DNA of 64,000 bases from contig JAFLBR010000016.1 of NCBI GenBank assembly GCA_017303795.1, forward strand, positions 1 through 64,000. Reading direction: 5' to 3'. The notes under the pieces were generated by a model. It made no database searches. It was not told the DNA's origin and saw nothing but the letters and a program-made list of their open reading frames with translations. The stretch comes from Cytophagales bacterium (GTDB lineage: Bacteria > Bacteroidota > Bacteroidia > Cytophagales > Cyclobacteriaceae). This document shows, one piece after another, positions 38,247 through 47,003 of this stretch. The first letter of the stretch is position 1. Every line of letters starts with the position of its first letter. The position numbers were made by a program, and so were the translations under genes.

Positions 38247-38510
38247 TCAGGCGTAGTTCTGGTGCAGCTTTTCCATCAGCGCTACGTAATCCTGCATGGC
38301 CTGTTCTTTGGCAATACCTTTTTTAGAAGCCCATGCATCAAACTTAGCAATACCTTTAAAATCGAAACCACCGGGGCGTTCTCCGGTAACATCGCCATCG
38401 GTAGCCTGTTTAAAGAGGCCGTATAATTCCAACAGTTCTTCGTTGGAGGGACGTTTGGTTAGTTCTTTTGAGCGGGCAACAGCCGCATTAAAATCATCGA
38501 GTAGTGCCAT
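38247..38510 (-). CDS. Acyl-CoA-binding protein
   Basis: The 87-aa protein starts at the ATG at 38510 (MALLDDFNAAVARSKELTKR). It matches the four-helix acyl-CoA-binding protein family found in eukaryotes and some bacteria, with the ligand-binding LYGLFKQATDGDVTG block, then KFDAWASKKG and the YVALMEKL helix. It binds long-chain acyl-CoA esters in the cytosol. A longer upstream extension to 38597 looks non-coding. It is 5 bp before rsmE. Confidence 0.92.
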   Translation of the reverse strand: MALLDDFNAAVARSKELTKRPSNEELLELYGLFKQATDGDVTGERPGGFDFKGIAKFDAWASKKGIAKEQAMQDYVALMEKLHQNYA

Positions 38511-38589
38511 GTTGAATTGATTTAAAAAGTAAAGTCCGGACATACATCCAGTAATTTTTAAATAAGTGGAGGTAATACCATTAGCAATC

Positions 38590-38976
38590 TTACTCAATTA
38601 TCCACTGATAGGTATGATTCTTTGTTTCTTTAAATTGATTGTGAATCGCTTGCTGTGTTTCAAAGATTGAAGTATCTGAGGATTTCCTAATCTCAATGTA
38701 GTTAAAAACGAGTTCCTCAGGTGCAAAACTGTTTATTCCTGAAGCCACGGGTGCGTGCGTATTATTCAATAGCAGGAAATAGCCTTTTAGGTTTACAGTA
38801 TCCCATTTTGTAAGATTTAATTTATCGCTTTTAAGTATTGAATAATCAGAATTGGAAAATGGAAATATTACGATTTCAATATCCTCACCTGAACGATTAT
38901 GAATTTCACCAACTGTTGTAAAATCACAACTTGAAAATAATAACAAGGTTATTGCGTAACCTATTAGTAGTTTCAC
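38590..38976 (-). CDS. Small lipoprotein of unknown function
   Basis: A 128-aa lipoprotein. I place the start at the GTG at 38976 (KLLIGYAITLLLFSSCDF), which gives a signal peptide with lipobox LFSSC. A longer reading frame would overlap gltA and is not credible. The mature part has no recognised domain; it contains VGEIHNRSGEDIEIVIFPF and a beta-rich middle with a HTYQW end. It lies 19 bp downstream of the gltA stop and may be read through from it. Confidence 0.7.
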   Translation of the reverse strand: MKLLIGYAITLLLFSSCDFTTVGEIHNRSGEDIEIVIFPFSNSDYSILKSDKLNLTKWDTVNLKGYFLLLNNTHAPVASGINSFAPEELVFNYIEIRKSSDTSIFETQQAIHNQFKETKNHTYQWIIE

Positions 38977-38995
38977 TTGGTAATATTTTATCAGA

Positions 38996-40282
38996 TTATC
39001 GTTTTGCGATCGGAACGTACTCGCGCAGGTTCTGGCCAGTGTAAATCTGCCGCGGTCTGCCAATCGGTTCTTTGTTCTCGCGAAGTTCTTTCCACTGTGC
39101 AATCCATCCCGGCAAACGGCCAATGGCAAACATAACAGTGAACATGTCCACCGGAATGCCCAGGGCGCGGTAGATGATACCGGAATAAAAATCTACGTTA
39201 GGATAAAGCTTGCGTTCAACAAAGTATGGATCCTTCAAGGCAATCTCTTCCAGCTTCATGGCTATTTCCAAGGTAGGGTCGTTAACGCCCAACTTAGCCA
39301 GCACATCGTCAGCAGCTTTCTTAATAATTTTTGCGCGCGGGTCGAAGTTCTTATACACGCGGTGGCCAAAGCCCATCAGGCGGAACGGATCGTTCTTATC
39401 TTTTGCTTTGGCAATCCACTTATCGGTATCGCCACCATCTTTCTTAATCTGTTCCAGCATTAGAATTACTTCCTGATTGGCGCCACCGTGCAGCGGGCCC
39501 CACAGGGCATTAATACCCGCGGAGATGGATGAATAAATACTGGCTTTGGATGAGCCTACAATCCGCACTGTTGAGGTTGAACAATTTTGTTCGTGATCGG
39601 CATGCAGAATCAAAAGTTTATCTAACGCATCGGATACTACCGGGTCCACCTCATAATGATCGGCCGGAAGGGCAAACATCATTTTAAGGAAACGTGAGCA
39701 GTAGTTGAGTGTGTTATCGGGATAGTTAACCGGATGACCGACTGCATTTTTATAAGCCCATGCGGCAAAGGTTGGCATCTTGGCCAGCGAGCGTACAATG
39801 CTAAGGTAAACACCTTCTGATGAGCGGTTAGGATCTAATGACTCCGGGTAGAAAGCTGTTTGCGCACAGAACAACGAAGCCAGCACGCCCATAGGATGCG
39901 AAGTAGAAGGGAAGCCATCCAGAATTTTCTTGATGTCTTCATGCACCATGGTGTGGTTCTTAATATCGTTCGAGAACTTGGCAAGTTGTTCAGTACTTGG
40001 TAAGTCCCCGAAAATCAACAGGTAAGAAACTTCCAAAAAGTTAGACTTAGCAGCCAGGTCTTCAATGGAATATCCGCGGTAGCGAAGAATACCTTTGTCG
40101 CCATCCAGAAAGGTGATAGCACTTTTGGTGGCTCCGGTATTTTTATATCCAAAGTCGAGGGTAACGGCTCCGGTTTGTTCAAGCAGGTTACCAATATCGA
40201 TACCCAGTTCGCCTTCCGACCCTTCTACGATAGGAAACGTATATGATTTTCCGTCTATAATTAATTCTGCGCTCTTAGCCAT
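38996..40282 (-). CDS. gltA: Citrate synthase
   Basis: The 428-aa enzyme makes citrate from oxaloacetate and acetyl-CoA. The type II hexameric form is suggested by its length, like E. coli GltA. Motifs are LDKLLILHADHEQNCSTSTV with the first catalytic His, NALWGPLHGGANQEV with the second, and GFGHRVYKNFDPRA with the CoA and oxaloacetate residues. The N-terminal beta region (ELIIDGKSYTFPIVEGSEGE) is typical of the type II enzyme. Confidence 0.97.
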   Translation of the reverse strand: MAKSAELIIDGKSYTFPIVEGSEGELGIDIGNLLEQTGAVTLDFGYKNTGATKSAITFLDGDKGILRYRGYSIEDLAAKSNFLEVSYLLIFGDLPSTEQLAKFSNDIKNHTMVHEDIKKILDGFPSTSHPMGVLASLFCAQTAFYPESLDPNRSSEGVYLSIVRSLAKMPTFAAWAYKNAVGHPVNYPDNTLNYCSRFLKMMFALPADHYEVDPVVSDALDKLLILHADHEQNCSTSTVRIVGSSKASIYSSISAGINALWGPLHGGANQEVILMLEQIKKDGGDTDKWIAKAKDKNDPFRLMGFGHRVYKNFDPRAKIIKKAADDVLAKLGVNDPTLEIAMKLEEIALKDPYFVERKLYPNVDFYSGIIYRALGIPVDMFTVMFAIGRLPGWIAQWKELRENKEPIGRPRQIYTGQNLREYVPIAKR

Positions 40283-40359
40283 AGTATAGAATTTTTACTT
40301 AAAACTTAAAGGTTAAAGATAGGGTTCCGGGTAGTTAGAAAAAAATGACTTTTGAAGAT

Positions 40360-41187
40360 TTAGTTATTTCCTAATATCAGTGGCATGCCGTCTTTGCCGC
40401 TGCCTACCACAATGATTTTACTATTGGGGGATTTTGAAAGTTCGAGGGTTGCCTCTATCCCTCTCATTTTTAAAAGTTTGTCGGTTAAACTGTTGTTGAT
40501 GATGTTGTTTGCACGCGATTCACCTTCTGCTGCAATGCGCTTACGTTCGGCTTCACTTTTTTCTTTATCGAGACGAAACTGGTAGGCGAGGGCTTCCTGT
40601 TCCTGTTGTAGTTTGTTTTGAATGGCTACTTTTATTTGTTCTGGTAGCTCAATTGAACGAAGCAAAACTGCCGGGGCATAAACAAAATTTAATAGGAGAA
40701 TTTTTTCTGATTCAGCTCGAATAGCGGATTCAACTTCTGCTCTTTTGGTAGAATATATTTCTTCAGCTGTGTACCTACCCATCACTTGTCGAACGGTCGA
40801 GCGTACCTCTGGTATAACCAATACATCAACATAATCTACTGTAGTGCCTTTAAAGAATTTTTCATGAATGAACCCTATCTTATCAGTCATAGGGCTATAG
40901 CGAACAGTTATATCAACGTGAATTGACAAACCATTTTTATCCAATACATCCATATTTTCATCTTTGGAATTCTCGCTTACGGCATATATGAATACTTCAT
41001 TCCAGGGTGCCTTTAAATGTGTACCAGGCCCCTCAATGTTATCCTTGTCCAAACCTTTCCCAAAAGGATAGAATAATACAGCCCGCTCGGTAGCGCTAAT
41101 GGTGTAGAACAAACTGGATGATAGGGCCAGGATTACTATAAAAGCAATCACAGTTAGAATGATAAGGGGAAGTCTGCGGTTATTCAT
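40360..41187 (-). CDS. Prohibitin-like SPFH-domain membrane protein
   Basis: A 275-aa protein with one N-terminal transmembrane helix (about residues 7-28) and an SPFH/prohibitin domain (FYTISATERAVLFYPFGKGL, VDITVRYSPMTDKIGF, VIPEVRSTVRQVMGRYTAEE). A coiled coil (about 195-230) rich in Glu, Lys and Arg follows, and then a short tail. Family proteins form large membrane rings and often regulate FtsH-type proteases. FtsH is not in the window. It stands alone between gltA and the histone-like gene. Confidence 0.9.
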   Translation of the reverse strand: MNNRRLPLIILTVIAFIVILALSSSLFYTISATERAVLFYPFGKGLDKDNIEGPGTHLKAPWNEVFIYAVSENSKDENMDVLDKNGLSIHVDITVRYSPMTDKIGFIHEKFFKGTTVDYVDVLVIPEVRSTVRQVMGRYTAEEIYSTKRAEVESAIRAESEKILLLNFVYAPAVLLRSIELPEQIKVAIQNKLQQEQEALAYQFRLDKEKSEAERKRIAAEGESRANNIINNSLTDKLLKMRGIEATLELSKSPNSKIIVVGSGKDGMPLILGNN

Positions 41188-41290
41188 AGAGTCAAAATTT
41201 TAGAAGAAATGCCTTTAATGCAGTCAGGCAAATTACTACAAATAGCTATCGGGTTGGCACAAATTGAAAAAGAAAATACGAGTGGGATAA

Positions 41291-41316
41291 AAAAAGAGCG
41301 GCTTTGCAGGCCGCTC
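41291..41316 (-). terminator. Rho-independent terminator after the Lys/Ala-rich protein gene
   Basis: GAGCGGC (41296-41302) and GCCGCTC (41310-41316) form a 7-bp stem with a 7-base loop. On the minus strand the stem is followed by seven T residues. Confidence 0.85.
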
Positions 41317-41339
41317 TCATAATTAAATTAAAACCTGAA

Positions 41340-41687
41340 TCAGATTGATGAACCTGAGCCTTCGCCAGACCCTGATGGGGTTTCGATTACGGGTGTAGGA
41401 TTAGGGGTTACTACTACTGGTGCAGGTGTAGGAATTGGTGCCGGAGCAGGAGCCGGTGTTACTTTCTTAGGGGCTGGTCTTTTTTTAGGAGCTGGTTTCT
41501 TAGCTACCTTTTTAACCACCTTCTTTACTACTTTCTTAGCCTTTTTCACTACCTTCTTAACGGCTTTCTTCGCTTTTTTAGCAACCTTCTTAACTACCTT
41601 TTTAGCTGATTTCTTTACTGACTTTTTAGCTGCTTTCTTCGGTTTGGCTTTCCCTTTCTTAGCAGCCTTCTTCGCTTTCTTTGCCAT
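41340..41687 (-). CDS. Lys/Ala-rich histone-like protein with Pro-rich tail
   Basis: The first 70 residues of this 115-aa protein consist mostly of Lys, Ala and Val in KKVVKKVAKKAKKAVKK-like repeats, the pattern of histone H1/Hc2-like or AlgP-type C-terminal tails. The tail is Pro-, Ala- and Thr-rich and ends in a Gly/Ser stretch (SGSGEGSGSSI). No globular domain is present. It is likely to bind nucleic acid through charge and may compact DNA. Repeat-number change by slippage is plausible because the codons are near-identical. It is the second histone-like gene within 8 kb. Confidence 0.8.
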   Translation of the reverse strand: MAKKAKKAAKKGKAKPKKAAKKSVKKSAKKVVKKVAKKAKKAVKKVVKKAKKVVKKVVKKVAKKPAPKKRPAPKKVTPAPAPAPIPTPAPVVVTPNPTPVIETPSGSGEGSGSSI

Positions 41688-41814
41688 GGGACTAGAGTTT
41701 TATTTTGGTTGGAGTTAGACTGAGCATTGCATTTACAATACTCTCTATGTAAATGTACTTACAGATTATTTATGGATGCAACAAGTAATGGATTAATTTT
41801 TACGGCTACGAGTA

Positions 41815-43179
41815 TTATTTCCCGATACAGAACTTTGAAAAAATATTCGCTAACAAGTCTTCACTTGTGATTTGCCCTGTTATCTCCCCGAGGTGATGCA
41901 ACGATTGGCGGATGTCCATAGCCAGGAAGTCGCCCGTAATGCCGGTGTCTAAACCATTTAACACCCGCGTTAACGCATCATGGGTTTCGGTTAACTTTTG
42001 GAAATGCCGCAGGTTGGTAACTAAAACATCGCCTTGCTTTACGGTACTTATTTTTACCTGATTGAGAATGGCCTCTTTTAAAATATCCAGATTTTTTTTG
42101 CTGGCTGCTGAGATAAAAACAAAATCCTGATTTTCAATTTTATCCAAAAGCGCAGGACTCGCTGCATCAACTTTATTACCCACTTTAATGTAGGGAATGC
42201 CCAATGCTTTTACTTCGGCCTCTTCGGCTTCTATTTCAGTTTGGGTAGTGGAAGCAAGATCAAATAGATATAAAATCAACGCAGCTTTCTTCATGCTTTC
42301 GCGCGTACGCGAAACACCAATAGCTTCTATCGTATCGCTTGTATCGCGTAAGCCGGCTGTATCCATAAACCGAAATGCCACGCCATCCAGAATCATTTCA
42401 TCTTCAATTACATCGCGCGTAGTGCCCGGTATGTCCGATACAATGGCCCGCTCTTCGTTTAACAGTGCATTTAATAAGGTGGACTTGCCAGCGTTTGGTT
42501 TACCGGCAATTACCGTGGGGATTCCATTTTTGATTACGTTGCCTTGTTCGAACGAACTGATTAACCGCGCGAGGTAGCTTTGAATTTTCAGAATCAGATT
42601 TCTTAAATCGCTGCGCCCGGCAAACTCTACATCTTCTTCACCAAAGTCCAGCTCAAGTTCTATCAATGAAGCAAAGTGAATCAACTCTTCGCGCAGGTGT
42701 TTAATTTCTTTTGAAAACCCACCGCGCATCTGGTTAAGTGCAGCTTGCCGTGCATTATCCGTTTCGGCATGAATCAGATCGGCAACGGCTTCGGCCTGCG
42801 CCAAATCAAACCGACCATTTAAAAATGCGCGTCTGGTAAACTCACCCGGCTCAGCCAAACGTACACCTTGCTGCAAGAAGAGTTTTATGATTTCACGTAC
42901 AATAACAGGCGAACCGTGACAAGAAATTTCTATTGAATTCTCTTTGGTGAAAGAGTTAGGTTCTTTAAACACCGTAACCAATACTTCATCTATCGGGTTA
43001 TCAATTCCAATGGTGCCGAAGTGTACGGTATGGGTAGGTTGGGTCTCCAGTTTTTTTCCAACAAATACTTTATCAGTGATTTTGATTGCATCAACTCCCG
43101 AAAGCCGGATTACTGCCAAGGCGCTTACACCCTGGGGAGTGGTAAGGGCGATAATGGTATCATTTACTGTTGTAAGCAT
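41815..43179 (-). CDS. mnmE: tRNA uridine-5-carboxymethylaminomethyl GTPase MnmE
   Basis: MnmE, with MnmG, modifies the wobble uridine of several tRNAs. From the ATG at 43179 the protein has 454 aa. The formyl-THF-binding N-terminal domain (TIIALTTPQGVSALAVIRLSG), a helical domain, the inserted G domain (GKPNAGKSTLLNALL, DTAGLRDT, GNKVDA) and the C-terminal FCIGK with the essential Cys are all intact. A longer TTG-initiated form (43206) is less likely. Confidence 0.97.
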   Translation of the reverse strand: MLTTVNDTIIALTTPQGVSALAVIRLSGVDAIKITDKVFVGKKLETQPTHTVHFGTIGIDNPIDEVLVTVFKEPNSFTKENSIEISCHGSPVIVREIIKLFLQQGVRLAEPGEFTRRAFLNGRFDLAQAEAVADLIHAETDNARQAALNQMRGGFSKEIKHLREELIHFASLIELELDFGEEDVEFAGRSDLRNLILKIQSYLARLISSFEQGNVIKNGIPTVIAGKPNAGKSTLLNALLNEERAIVSDIPGTTRDVIEDEMILDGVAFRFMDTAGLRDTSDTIEAIGVSRTRESMKKAALILYLFDLASTTQTEIEAEEAEVKALGIPYIKVGNKVDAASPALLDKIENQDFVFISAASKKNLDILKEAILNQVKISTVKQGDVLVTNLRHFQKLTETHDALTRVLNGLDTGITGDFLAMDIRQSLHHLGEITGQITSEDLLANIFSKFCIGK

Positions 43180-43217
43180 CCGCGAAAATAGGTCTTTCGG
43201 CTTCAAGCCTCAAGTTG

Positions 43218-43245
43218 CTGGCTACAAAAGCAGGCTTGTAGCCAG
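43218..43245. repeat. Hairpin in the mntH-mnmE spacer
   Basis: CTGGCTACA (43218-43226) and TGTAGCCAG (43237-43245) form a 9-bp perfect stem with a 10-base loop. There is no T-tract on either side. It could be a weak terminator, an mRNA structure, or a dispersed repeat. Confidence 0.55.
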
Positions 43246-43257
43246 TTTAATTACAAA

Positions 43258-45156
43258 TCAATTATCCCTTACAATAAGAACGGGCACTTTCACGCGATGG
43301 CGTACCGTATCAACCGTTGTTCCGAAGATAAGATCCTTAAACCAGTTATGGCCATGCGCGCCCATCACTAACAGGTCGGCATCAAATTGCTTCACCATTT
43401 CGGGTATAATTTGTTTAGGATTTCCAAAACCAATTTTCATCTCAACCTGGTAGCCGAGATTTTTTAGCTGATCGACATATTCATTAAGTGCGCGTGTATC
43501 TTCATCCGATTCGTGGTCGGCAATCTGACTGCCATACCACATGGCTCCGGCAGTTTCAACAATGTGTATTAACAGGTAGCGCGCTTCTTTGCCGCCTTGT
43601 GCTGTTGCACTGCGAATGGCAAGCGCATCAGCCGAACTAAAATCGATGGTTACAGTAATGTTGCGATAGGGTATAGGTTTCAGGTTTACCAGTTCGGCCG
43701 CGCTACCGTGTGGTGCGTGCGATTTCTTTTCTCTGCGTTTACGATCTAATGTGGGTTTAAACGTAATATACAATAGCAACACTCCAGCAAATACACAAAC
43801 CGGCAATGCACTAATCCATACTACCCATGCACGCGATCCGGCATCGGCAATCCAGCCGGTAATTTCATTTATAACCAATTGTACATTAAGCGAAACAATT
43901 ATGATGGCAATTGCCCACGCAGCAAGTTTTACAATAGGTTTAATTGCAAACACGCCCATCTTTTCTTTATCGCTGGTAAAGTGAATAAGTGGAATGATAG
44001 CAAACCCCAGTTGAAGACTCAGCACTACCTGACTAAATACAAGCAACTCGCCTGTGCGCCCTTCTCCGTATAAAAGAATAACAATGTATGCCGGTATAAT
44101 GGCAATAAGCCGCGTGATGAGTCTGCGAAGCCACGGTGCAATGCGCAGATTCAGATAACCTTCCATTACAATCTGGCCCGATAACGTTCCGGTAATGGTT
44201 GAGCTTTGTCCGGCAGCAATCAGTGCTACACCAAACATAATAGAAGCCCACTCGTTACCGAGCATAGGCGATAAGAACTTATACGCATCCTGTATTTCAG
44301 ATACCTCGTACATGCCTGCACGAAAAAATGTGGAAGCGGCCAGAATCAGAATAGCGGCATTTACAAAGAAGGCCGCATTCAATGCGATAGTAGAATCGAT
44401 CAGGTTATATTTAATCGCGCTCCAGATTCCTTTTTCGCTGGTATCAATTCTTCGGGTTTGTACCAGCGAGGAGTGGAGGTAAAGATTGTGTGGCATAACC
44501 GTAGCACCAATAATCCCAATGGCGATATACAAGGCTGTCTCATTCGGGATAGAGGGAATAAACCCTTTCACCAACTCACCCATATCGGGTTTGGCCCAGA
44601 TCATCTCCAACAGAAATGCAGCACCAATGGTTGCAACCAATGCAATGATAAAGGCTTCGATTTTGCGCATGCCATAGCTTTGCAGAATGAGCAGCAGCAA
44701 TGTATCTAACACAGTAAGCGATACGCCCCATATTAAGGGTATCCCAAATAAGAGTTGAAGCCCGATAGCCATACCCAGTACTTCAGCCAGATCAGTCGCG
44801 GCAATGGCAATCTCGGCCAAAACCCACAAACTGAAATTCACAACCGGATGATAGGCATTACGCGAGGCTTGTGCCAGATCGAGTTGCCGCACAATACCTA
44901 ATCGTGCACTTAGCGATTGTAACAACAGTGCCATCAGGTTCGACATGAGCAAAACCCAGATTAACGTATAACCAAATTGGCTACCACCGGCAATATCGGT
45001 AGCCCAGTTGCCCGGATCCATGTAGCCCACGCTTACCAGATAGGCGGGCCCCAGGAATGCAAAGAGTTTGCGCCAGCCTTTGCGTTTGGTTACATCAACC
45101 GAAGCATGTACTTCGCTTAGCGATTTACGTTGTTCGTTATTTCCATTGCCTTTCAT
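43258..45156 (-). CDS. mntH: Nramp-family divalent metal transporter fused to a UspA domain
   Basis: Residues 1 to about 460 are an Nramp (Slc11) transporter with about eleven helices. The metal-site motifs are DPGNWATDIAGGS in TM1 and VMPHNLYLHSSLV in TM6. The last 140 residues are a UspA-like domain with the ATP-binding pattern GAHGHNWFKDLIFGT (G-2x-G-9x-G-T) and a VPVLIV end. Total length is 632 aa from the ATG at 45156; a TTG at 45165 is an alternative. The DtxR-type repressor gene ends one base before this start. Manganese or iron import is inferred from Nramp and the MntR-like partner. The UspA part may gate transport by ATP binding. Confidence 0.92.
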   Translation of the reverse strand: MKGNGNNEQRKSLSEVHASVDVTKRKGWRKLFAFLGPAYLVSVGYMDPGNWATDIAGGSQFGYTLIWVLLMSNLMALLLQSLSARLGIVRQLDLAQASRNAYHPVVNFSLWVLAEIAIAATDLAEVLGMAIGLQLLFGIPLIWGVSLTVLDTLLLLILQSYGMRKIEAFIIALVATIGAAFLLEMIWAKPDMGELVKGFIPSIPNETALYIAIGIIGATVMPHNLYLHSSLVQTRRIDTSEKGIWSAIKYNLIDSTIALNAAFFVNAAILILAASTFFRAGMYEVSEIQDAYKFLSPMLGNEWASIMFGVALIAAGQSSTITGTLSGQIVMEGYLNLRIAPWLRRLITRLIAIIPAYIVILLYGEGRTGELLVFSQVVLSLQLGFAIIPLIHFTSDKEKMGVFAIKPIVKLAAWAIAIIIVSLNVQLVINEITGWIADAGSRAWVVWISALPVCVFAGVLLLYITFKPTLDRKRREKKSHAPHGSAAELVNLKPIPYRNITVTIDFSSADALAIRSATAQGGKEARYLLIHIVETAGAMWYGSQIADHESDEDTRALNEYVDQLKNLGYQVEMKIGFGNPKQIIPEMVKQFDADLLVMGAHGHNWFKDLIFGTTVDTVRHRVKVPVLIVRDN

Positions 45157-45157
45157 A

Positions 45158-45811
45158 TCAGCCAACTACTAAAATGTTTTGAGAAACTGCTTTTGAGATA
45201 AATACGCGGTGGTCGTCAATCAGAATCTCCATTGAGTCATCGTACTCTTCTTTACCGAGTACTTTAATTTTTACACCGGGCCGGGCACCAATTTTATCCA
45301 GATACTTCAACAGGTTTGAGTCGGAGTCCTTAACCGCGGCAATCTTGCCCTGATAGCCAATAGCCAGTTGATCGACCGGAACCTGCGGTATTATTTTGAT
45401 CTTTCCTTTGTGATCGGGGATAGGATCGCCATGCGGATCAACTTTAGGATAACCAAGAAATTCATCCAGCTTTTCAATTAAGCGCGGGGAATTAATGTGT
45501 TCTAATTGTTCAGCTACTTCATGTACTTCATCCCACGCAAACCCGAGTTTATCCACCAGAAAAGTTTCCCAAAGCCGGTGTTTCCGGATTACCATCAGGG
45601 CTTCGCTTTTGCCTTGCGCAGTTATGTTTACCCCATAATACTTTTCGTAAGTAATAACTTCCTTAGCGGAAAGCTTTTTGATCATATCGGTAACCGAGGC
45701 CGCTTTGGTACTCATGGCTTCGGCCAGTTCGTTGGTGAGCACCGCTTTAGAGCCGCCATCCGAAAGATGATAGATGGCTTTGAGGTAGTTTTCTTCCGTA
45801 AGACTAAGCAT
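45158..45811 (-). CDS. DtxR/MntR-family metal-dependent transcriptional repressor
   Basis: A 217-aa metalloregulator with an N-terminal winged helix (EENYLKAIYHLSDGG, then TNELAEAMSTKAASVTDMIK), a metal-binding dimerisation domain (HRLWETFLVDKLGFAWDEVH, then AEQLEHI) and a C-terminal FeoA/SH3-like domain (about residues 145-217). The His and Glu ligands of the DtxR/MntR group are visible. It is encoded immediately before the Nramp-UspA gene, so it probably represses the transporter when metal is abundant. A DtxR-type palindrome lies 33 to 52 bp upstream of its start, supporting self-regulation. Confidence 0.93.
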   Translation of the reverse strand: MLSLTEENYLKAIYHLSDGGSKAVLTNELAEAMSTKAASVTDMIKKLSAKEVITYEKYYGVNITAQGKSEALMVIRKHRLWETFLVDKLGFAWDEVHEVAEQLEHINSPRLIEKLDEFLGYPKVDPHGDPIPDHKGKIKIIPQVPVDQLAIGYQGKIAAVKDSDSNLLKYLDKIGARPGVKIKVLGKEEYDDSMEILIDDHRVFISKAVSQNILVVG

Positions 45812-45843
45812 TGACTTTCGTGAGTTGACATCACAAAAGTATA

Positions 45844-45863
45844 TTTTTAGATTAGTCTAAAAA
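45844..45863. promoter_or_regulatory. DtxR/MntR-box-like operator
   Basis: TTTTTAGATTAGTCTAAAAA is an inverted repeat with arms TTTTTAGA and TCTAAAAA around TTAG. It resembles the TTAGnnTAnnCTAA-type operators of DtxR/MntR regulators. It lies 33 bp upstream of the repressor start. A second half-site, TTTAGATTAAAAA, follows at 45868-45880. Confidence 0.65.
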
Positions 45864-45868
45864 ATAAT

Positions 45869-46972
45869 TTAGATTAAAAATTTACGAACCTGTTCCAGAA
45901 ACCGGGCTTCTTCATCCCGCCAGGTAACGTTTAACGGCTGTGATGTGTAGAACGAATCATTCAGCTGAACCAGAATTTTGGGAAGATCAGGATTGTCGAA
46001 ATCGACCGCTATGGCTGCGTGGTGCGGTTCACAAAGCTCGATCCATGCTGGTTCGGGCTGAAGCAGAATTGGAAGTTGGCAGGCAAGGTATTCGTAGAGT
46101 TTGGTTGGCACTTTGTCCAGGATGTGCGGGGCAGGTGGGTAGCAGATAATACCAAAACTTGCGGTGCGGATGGCTTCCAGAATTTCAGTGTGTGGCACCA
46201 GTTGGTTGCCTCCGATAAGTTTTATAAAAGAACATCCGGCTATAGCCGATTTGATTTTTTGCAACGTGGCTGGAACAGCACAGTACCCGATAATCTCCAA
46301 CTCAACTTTCGGGTTAAGTGGATGCAACTTTAGGGCAAGGTTGATGGCCTGAAAAACTCCGGTGCTTTCGGCCAGTGTTCCAGTAAACACCAGTTTGATT
46401 TTATTGGCCGGAGGTTGACGGATAAAGTTGGCTGGAACCACCGCTTTGTTCTCTAGCACCAAACTTTTTGAGCGTACAAATGGCAACTCATTTGCGTAGC
46501 ATTTTTCGGCTAACAACACCCCATGAAAGAGGGGAGTGAGCAGCATTTCTTTAAGCCGAACCCAGCCTGCCAACAGAGGTTTTAAAGGCCAGGCAAAACC
46601 GGTAGTATGGAGGATGTTTCGCGCGTAATTTTCCTGAATATCGTACACAATTTTAGTCCCAAATAAAATTCTGTTTATGATACTAACCATCAATAATTCA
46701 TGGGTATTAACTATCAATAGCTCAGGTTTTACTTGAATACACTTTTTGAGCACAGTCAACGGTGCCAATAGTCGCCCGATGCTGATTCTCTTGAAGGATT
46801 TCAGTGTGATTCTGGTGATGGAATCGGCAGGTGTTTTGGTTCGGGATGGATAGCCAATCACGTACACTTCATAGTCCCCAAGCCTGGTCAGCGAGGCAGC
46901 AAGTTTTTCACTCATCCGGGTATCATCTACCGGTTTCAAAATTGAGGCAAGGACTATTCTTCGTTTTTTCAT
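45869..46972 (-). CDS. GT4-like glycosyltransferase
   Basis: A 367-aa GT-B glycosyltransferase. The N-terminal half contains RIVLASILKPVDDTRMSEKL and GTKIVYDIQENYARN. The C-terminal half has KLVFTGTLAESTGVFQAINL and the nucleotide-sugar block TKLYEYLACQLPILL with the conserved E-x-x-A/C ending. The acceptor and donor are not evident. There is no polysaccharide cluster nearby, so it is a stand-alone gene, perhaps for cell-surface sugars. It is divergent from dapD with about 30 bp between starts. Confidence 0.88.
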   Translation of the reverse strand: MKKRRIVLASILKPVDDTRMSEKLAASLTRLGDYEVYVIGYPSRTKTPADSITRITLKSFKRISIGRLLAPLTVLKKCIQVKPELLIVNTHELLMVSIINRILFGTKIVYDIQENYARNILHTTGFAWPLKPLLAGWVRLKEMLLTPLFHGVLLAEKCYANELPFVRSKSLVLENKAVVPANFIRQPPANKIKLVFTGTLAESTGVFQAINLALKLHPLNPKVELEIIGYCAVPATLQKIKSAIAGCSFIKLIGGNQLVPHTEILEAIRTASFGIICYPPAPHILDKVPTKLYEYLACQLPILLQPEPAWIELCEPHHAAIAVDFDNPDLPKILVQLNDSFYTSQPLNVTWRDEEARFLEQVRKFLI

Positions 46973-47003
46973 TTATTGCGGCCCGGTTTAAAATTAAGCA
47001 TAA

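Noticed and set aside
38977-39129. A longer N-terminal extension of the small lipoprotein upstream of 38976
   Set aside because: It would overlap the end of gltA in another frame and place the signal peptide in the middle of the protein; the GTG at 38976 gives a proper lipoprotein signal.
45158-45165. An 8-bp overlap between the repressor and transporter genes
   Set aside because: It depends on a TTG start for the transporter; the ATG at 45156 is the more likely start and removes the overlap.
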